Assembly (NCBI RefSeq): GCF_047920995.1
Contig: NZ_JBLRWZ010000004.1
Coordinates: forward strand, 1-64,000
Length of the DNA: 64,000 nt
Direction of reading: 5' to 3'
Source of the DNA: Aliidiomarina sp047920995
Lineage (GTDB): Bacteria; Pseudomonadota; Gammaproteobacteria; Enterobacterales; Alteromonadaceae
The notes under the pieces are model-generated. The model made no database searches and was not told the origin of the DNA. It saw only the letters and a program-made list of their open reading frames with translations. Both the position numbers and the translations under genes were made by a program. This document shows positions 59,951 through 64,000 of the stretch, piece by piece; position 1 is the stretch's first letter, and each line of letters begins with the position of its first letter.

Positions 59951-60640
59951 ATGGTGGAAGAACATACCAATAAACGTACTCGGGTATCTACTGAGCAGCG
60001 GCAGAGTGAAATACTAGAAGCGGCGAAGCAAGTTTTTGCTGAGCGTGGCTATCAAGTAGCCGATGTGCAAACCATAGCCGAACGCGCTGGAGTGGGCAAA
60101 GGTACGGTATACCGCCACTTCCCCACGAAAGAAATTTTGTTTAAACAGGCATTGACATGGCAACTCGATATATTGCGCAAACGAGTAGACGAAGCTCTCA
60201 CCAATCACCAGCAGCCCTTGGTACAAATGAAAGAAATAATGCGCGCATACTTTCGTTTCTACGATGAGCATCCAGAAACCATAGAGTTATTTGTGCATGA
60301 ACGCGCCGAGTTTGGCCACGAAGAAACCCCTTTGTATTTTGCTCGTATGCACGAGCAAACAGAACAATGGATCCCTTTTTTCGAAAGCTTACGTGCGGTG
60401 GTGCCTAATTGCAGCCTCACTATCGAACAAATGATGCAATTATGCGGCGAGCTTATGCACGGCGCCGTGTATTTATGCATGGCTGTGGTGCCACGTAAAC
60501 GCGTGCAAGATCGCTTAGAGCAAGTTTATCGAGCTTACATACACAGTTTGTGTGAATGCCCCAATGTTAACCAATTACTTCAACACTATAACCTTCAATC
60601 ACCCTCGGTGTTTTGCAGTTACGGAGAAAACAATCCATGA
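59951..60640 (+). CDS. TetR/AcrR-family transcriptional repressor
   Basis: 229 residues. N-terminal helix-turn-helix domain: RQSEILEAAKQVFAERGYQVADVQTIAERAGVGKGTVYRHFPTKEILF (within residues 17-64). The helical C-terminal domain is for ligand binding and dimer formation. AGGAAG precedes the ATG. It overlaps the adaptor gene by ATGA and lies directly behind a strong promoter and dyad, so it most likely represses its own pump operon and is released by a pump substrate. Confidence 0.92.
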   Translation: MVEEHTNKRTRVSTEQRQSEILEAAKQVFAERGYQVADVQTIAERAGVGKGTVYRHFPTKEILFKQALTWQLDILRKRVDEALTNHQQPLVQMKEIMRAYFRFYDEHPETIELFVHERAEFGHEETPLYFARMHEQTEQWIPFFESLRAVVPNCSLTIEQMMQLCGELMHGAVYLCMAVVPRKRVQDRLEQVYRAYIHSLCECPNVNQLLQHYNLQSPSVFCSYGENNP

Positions 60641-61803
60641 ATGTAGCCATTACCCCAAATGGAACAACAAAAACGCGTTTAGCCACTCGCTGGCTGGCTA
60701 TTTTTACCGCAGGCGTAGGTATTACCTTTTTAAGCGCCTGCAGTGGTGATGCTAGTGATAACCAAGCATCCGGAGGCATGGGTGGCGGTATGCCGCCAGC
60801 GATGGTTACCATTGCTGATGTTCAATTAACCAACACCACTCACTACGTAACTTATCCAGCCCGCGCTCGAGGTGCGCGTGAAGTAACTATTCAAGCGCAA
60901 GTTGGTGGTATTCTTCAGCAACGTCACTATGCTGAAGGTGAATACGTAGAACAAGGGCAAACCTTATTTCAAATAGATCCCGAACCTTATCAACTGGCAT
61001 TGAACAATGCACAAGCTGCACTAGCTACCGCTACCGCAAACCAAGCTCAAGCCAAACGAGAGTGGCAACGCGTTGCCGATTTATTTGCCAATGATGCTGC
61101 GAGTGGCCGAGAGTATGATGCCGCACAGGCCGCTATTGAGGGTGCCAATGCAGCATTATTGCAAGCTCAGGCAGCAGTGCAAGACAGTGAACGAAACTTA
61201 CGCTATACACGAGTAGAGGCTCCTATTTCTGGCATCGCTGAAATTGAAAGCTTATCGGTTGGTAATCTAATTAGCACTGGCACCGAACTTACTCACCTTA
61301 TACAAATTAATCCAATTCATGTTCACTTTGCCATTCCAGAGCATGAAGCAGGCTTGCTGCGCTACCACATGCAAAACAGCGAAAACGGGAATCACGCAAA
61401 GCTTACACTCGCCAGCGGTGATCAATATAGCGAGATAGGTTCCATAAATTTCGTGCAAACTGCGGTTAACCCTAGTACAGCCCAAGTGGCTTTACGCGCT
61501 GAGTTTACTAATCCTGAACAGCAATTGCTGCCCGGCCAGTTTTTACGCGTTACCATTGCGCTGCAACAGTTTAGTGATGTGGCGTTAATTGAACGAACCG
61601 CCGTGAGCCAAGGGCAAAATGGCGCTCAAGTGTATGTAATTGAAAACGGTGAAACCGCCAAAGCACGGCCGGTTACTTTAGGGCCTGTTATTAACGATAA
61701 GCAAGTAATTTTAAGTGGTTTGAACAATGGCGATAAACTGGTCGTTAACGGCCATGTAGCCTTGCAAGATGGTGCCGCTGTAGTAGTTACCAACAATAAC
61801 TAG
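60637..61803 (+). CDS. RND efflux periplasmic adaptor (membrane fusion protein)
   Basis: 388 residues, AcrA/MexA family. Signal with a lipobox FLSAC (Cys about 32), Gly/Met-rich linker, beta-barrel/lipoyl half-motif TIQAQVGGILQQRHYAEGEYVEQGQTLFQIDPEPYQ, a coiled-coil hairpin rich in Ala/Gln (about 125-190), second lipoyl half RYTRVEAPISGIAEIESLSVGNLI, then barrel and membrane-proximal domains. The ATG at 60637 has GGAGAA upstream and overlaps the tetR stop. It links the inner-membrane permease that follows to an outer-membrane channel, which is not seen in the window. Confidence 0.93.
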   Translation: MNVAITPNGTTKTRLATRWLAIFTAGVGITFLSACSGDASDNQASGGMGGGMPPAMVTIADVQLTNTTHYVTYPARARGAREVTIQAQVGGILQQRHYAEGEYVEQGQTLFQIDPEPYQLALNNAQAALATATANQAQAKREWQRVADLFANDAASGREYDAAQAAIEGANAALLQAQAAVQDSERNLRYTRVEAPISGIAEIESLSVGNLISTGTELTHLIQINPIHVHFAIPEHEAGLLRYHMQNSENGNHAKLTLASGDQYSEIGSINFVQTAVNPSTAQVALRAEFTNPEQQLLPGQFLRVTIALQQFSDVALIERTAVSQGQNGAQVYVIENGETAKARPVTLGPVINDKQVILSGLNNGDKLVVNGHVALQDGAAVVVTNNN

Positions 61804-61813
61804 AGGACGGATT

Positions 61814-64000
61814 ATGTTACGCTTTTTTATCGACCGTCCGCTATTCGCGTCGGTTATTTCATTGATTATTATGATTGCAGGGATCGTGTCCATTCGTGCC
61901 CTGCCCATCGAGCAGTACCCCGATGTAGTGCCGCCGCAAGTGGTGGTAAGTGCTGTTTACCCTGGCGCGAGTGCTGATGTATTAGCTTCTTCGGTAGCGG
62001 CGCCACTCGAGCAAGAAATAAATGGCGTAGATGATATGCTGTATATGGAAACAACCAGCACCGATTCCGGTATGCTGCAAATTTCTATTTCATTCGCCAT
62101 GGGCACCGACCCAGACCAAGCCACCATTAATGTGAATAACCGCGTGCAAGCAGCTACGGCACGTTTACCCCAAGCTGTGCGCGATTTAGGTGTGCGTGTT
62201 GAATCACGCTCTACCAACATACTTATGGTTGCCACCATGTTCTCGCAAGATGGCAGTATGAATCCACTGGAAATCAGTAACTATGCTTTGCTTAACGTTC
62301 TTGATGAGCTAGTGCGAGTGGATGGTGTAGGTGATGCCTCATTATTTGGGGCGCAAGATTATTCTATGCGGATTTGGACCGATCCAGCAAAGTTAGCAGA
62401 ATTTGGTTTCAACCCAAGTGATGTGGCCAACGCTATTCGGGAACAAAGTGCGCAATACGCCGCAGGCCGTTTTGGTGCTGACCCTGCACCTAAAGGCAAT
62501 GCCTTTACCTTAACCGCAACCACTGATACGCAACTAAGTAATCCGGAAGATTTTGCCAACGTTATTATTCGTTCTGATAGCAACGGCAATGCCATTCGCG
62601 TGGGCGATGTAGCGCGGGTTGAACTGGGTGCGCAACAATACGGCTTCTCGGCAATTTACAACAACCAAGATGCCGTGCCGATGGGAATATTCTTACAGCC
62701 TGGGGCTAATGCCTTAGAAACCGCACAAAACGTGCACAACGCCTTGGCTGAATTGGCGGAAAACTTCCCTTCCGGCTTAAACTACTACGTTCCCTATGAT
62801 ACTACTGAGTTTATTCAAATTTCCGTGAACGAAGTTATTGTTACACTACTAATAGCTGTTGTTTTAGTGGTGTTCGTTACCTTCTTATTCCTGCAGCATT
62901 TACGCGCTACATTAATTCCCGTGGTAGCTATTCCGGTATCGCTTATTGGTACTTTTGCCGGTATGCAAGCCATGGGCTTTTCTATCAACATGCTTACCTT
63001 GTTTGGCCTCGTGCTAGCCATTGGTATTGTGGTAGATAACGCCATTATCGTCATGGAAAACGTAGAGCGCTTAATTCAAGAAAAGGGTATGAAAGCGAAA
63101 GAAGCATCGATTGAAACCATGAAACAGGTTTCTGGTGCGGTAGTATCTTCTACCTTAGTACTCGTAGCGGTATTTGCCCCTGTTGCGTTCTTAGGTGGCT
63201 TAAGTGGCGAACTATATAAGCAATTTGCCGTTACTATTGCGGTATCGGTGGTGGTTTCTGGCGTGGTAGCTCTTACGCTTACTCCCGCAATGTGTGCATT
63301 ACTGCTCGATAAACAAAGCCACAAAGTAGCTAAACCCTTTGCCCTCTTTAATGCTGGTTTTGATAAGCTTACCAATGGCTTCGTGAATACCGTGGCATGG
63401 CTAATTCGCCGTTGGGTACTTGGGGTTGCACTGTTCATTGGTTTCTGTGTTATTACTGTAGTGCTTATGCTACGCATGCCATCTAGCCTAGTTCCCGGTG
63501 AAGACCAAGGGGTTGCTTTAGCTGTAGCCCAGCTTCCGGCAACCGCCTCGTTAGAGCGCACTGAAGAGTTCCGTAACGAACTTTCTTATCGCATTCGGGA
63601 AATGGAAGGGGTAGATGATTTCATTACCTTCGCTGGCTTTGACATCATTGCTAGTTCGCTACGTACTAACGCGTTGGCGGGCTTTATTAACCTTTCTGAT
63701 TGGAGCGAACGAACAGCCCCAGGCTTAAGTGCGCAAGAAATCGCCCAGCAAGTCATGGGCATGGGCTTTGGCATGCAAGAAGCAAATGTGTTTGTATTTG
63801 TGCCACCTCCCATTCAAGGGCTCTCGCTTACCGGTGGCGTGGAAGGTTACATGCAGTTGCGGGGAGATATCGATCCGCAAGAACTGAATGCTATTGCGCA
63901 AAAAGTGGTCGCTGCGGCAAACCAACGGCCAGAGCTAGTAGGCGTTCGTAGCACCTTAGAGAGCAATATTCCTCGCTATATGATTCACGTAGATCGCGAA
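61814..64000 (+). CDS. RND multidrug efflux permease (HAE-1 family), N-terminal part
   Basis: 729 codons are present; the gene runs off the right end (family length about 1030-1050). First helix RFFIDRPLFASVISLIIMIAG, porter loop motif VYPGASADVLASSVAAPLEQEINGVDDM, and the block of helices around 340-540. In helix 4 the sequence is LAIGIVVDNAIIVMENVER: Asp408 matches AcrB Asp407, while the next residue, Asp408 in AcrB, is Asn409 here. AGAGGACGG precedes the ATG. Third gene after tetR and the adaptor, probably exporting lipophilic compounds across the envelope. Confidence 0.93.
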   Translation, partial: MLRFFIDRPLFASVISLIIMIAGIVSIRALPIEQYPDVVPPQVVVSAVYPGASADVLASSVAAPLEQEINGVDDMLYMETTSTDSGMLQISISFAMGTDPDQATINVNNRVQAATARLPQAVRDLGVRVESRSTNILMVATMFSQDGSMNPLEISNYALLNVLDELVRVDGVGDASLFGAQDYSMRIWTDPAKLAEFGFNPSDVANAIREQSAQYAAGRFGADPAPKGNAFTLTATTDTQLSNPEDFANVIIRSDSNGNAIRVGDVARVELGAQQYGFSAIYNNQDAVPMGIFLQPGANALETAQNVHNALAELAENFPSGLNYYVPYDTTEFIQISVNEVIVTLLIAVVLVVFVTFLFLQHLRATLIPVVAIPVSLIGTFAGMQAMGFSINMLTLFGLVLAIGIVVDNAIIVMENVERLIQEKGMKAKEASIETMKQVSGAVVSSTLVLVAVFAPVAFLGGLSGELYKQFAVTIAVSVVVSGVVALTLTPAMCALLLDKQSHKVAKPFALFNAGFDKLTNGFVNTVAWLIRRWVLGVALFIGFCVITVVLMLRMPSSLVPGEDQGVALAVAQLPATASLERTEEFRNELSYRIREMEGVDDFITFAGFDIIASSLRTNALAGFINLSDWSERTAPGLSAQEIAQQVMGMGFGMQEANVFVFVPPPIQGLSLTGGVEGYMQLRGDIDPQELNAIAQKVVAAANQRPELVGVRSTLESNIPRYMIHVDRE

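Noticed and set aside
63076..63561. 161-codon minus-strand frame
   Set aside because: Opposite the RND permease; Ser/Thr/Ala-rich shadow.
1..64000. tRNA, rRNA, CRISPR array, insertion sequence or prophage
   Set aside because: No cloverleaf-like spacer, repeat-spacer series, transposase or phage gene was seen; spacers are short and mostly explained by promoters and terminators.

Overview
The window reads as a chromosomal segment of a marine gammaproteobacterium of the Alteromonadales, most like Idiomarina or a close relative. This is inferred from gene content and order (gyrA-serC-hisC-aroA, thrS-infC-rpmI-rplT / pheS-pheT-ihfA, nrdA-nrdB-yfaE), moderate base composition, protein features such as GyrA numbering identical to E. 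coli, and the TonB-dependent receptor style. It has not been checked by database search. Coding density is high. I see no rRNA, tRNA, CRISPR array, insertion sequence or prophage.

Layout. 1-6.8 kb: gyrA-serC-hisC-aroA on the minus strand, divergent from ubiG and a HAD phosphatase (gph or mupP). 7-11.4 kb: class Ia ribonucleotide reductase (nrdA, nrdB, its ferredoxin partner) behind two NrdR-like boxes, then grxA. 11.4-18.5 kb: hrpA, a CBS-domain protein with a lipoprotein plant-type asparaginase, and sbcB. 18.6-30 kb: two paralogous TonB-dependent receptors, an RND/MMPL-type membrane protein with a YCF48-like beta-propeller, and a divergent DUF1329 protein; this looks like an envelope uptake or lipid-handling locus. 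30.2-33.1 kb: a hydroxyacid dehydrogenase, cmoM and a Nif3-like protein, plus an uncharacterised 102-residue basic protein.

33.3-44.4 kb is the most system-like part. A long minus-strand operon runs from photolyase through an NTF2-like protein, SDR, FAD oxidoreductase, DUF1365, Cfa-type methyltransferase, DUF2878, chalcone-isomerase-like protein and DUF3833 lipoprotein. It sits beside a DUF523-DUF1722 protein, a LON-domain protein and an ECF sigma factor/ChrR pair. In Rhodobacter the ChrR-sigma pair controls the singlet-oxygen response, including a photolyase and a Cfa-like enzyme, so I read this as a photo-oxidative-stress and lipid-modification island. A candidate ECF promoter (TGATCC-N17-CGTAAT) precedes the sigma gene, and a variant precedes the LON gene.

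44.5-51.6 kb: translation block (ihfA, pheT, pheS, rplT, rpmI, infC with an AUU start, thrS). 51.7-54.8 kb: EamA transporter, CPXCG protein, riboflavin synthase and a DUF3080 protein. 54.9-59.6 kb: a minus-strand operon of an orphan periplasmic-binding lipoprotein, a YgjP metalloprotease, a PlpD-like secreted patatin and a diacylglycerol-kinase-fold protein that appears to have lost its GGDGT nucleotide site. 59.9 kb to the end: tetR-adaptor-RND permease, autoregulated from a strong promoter overlapped by a palindromic operator; the permease runs off the window.
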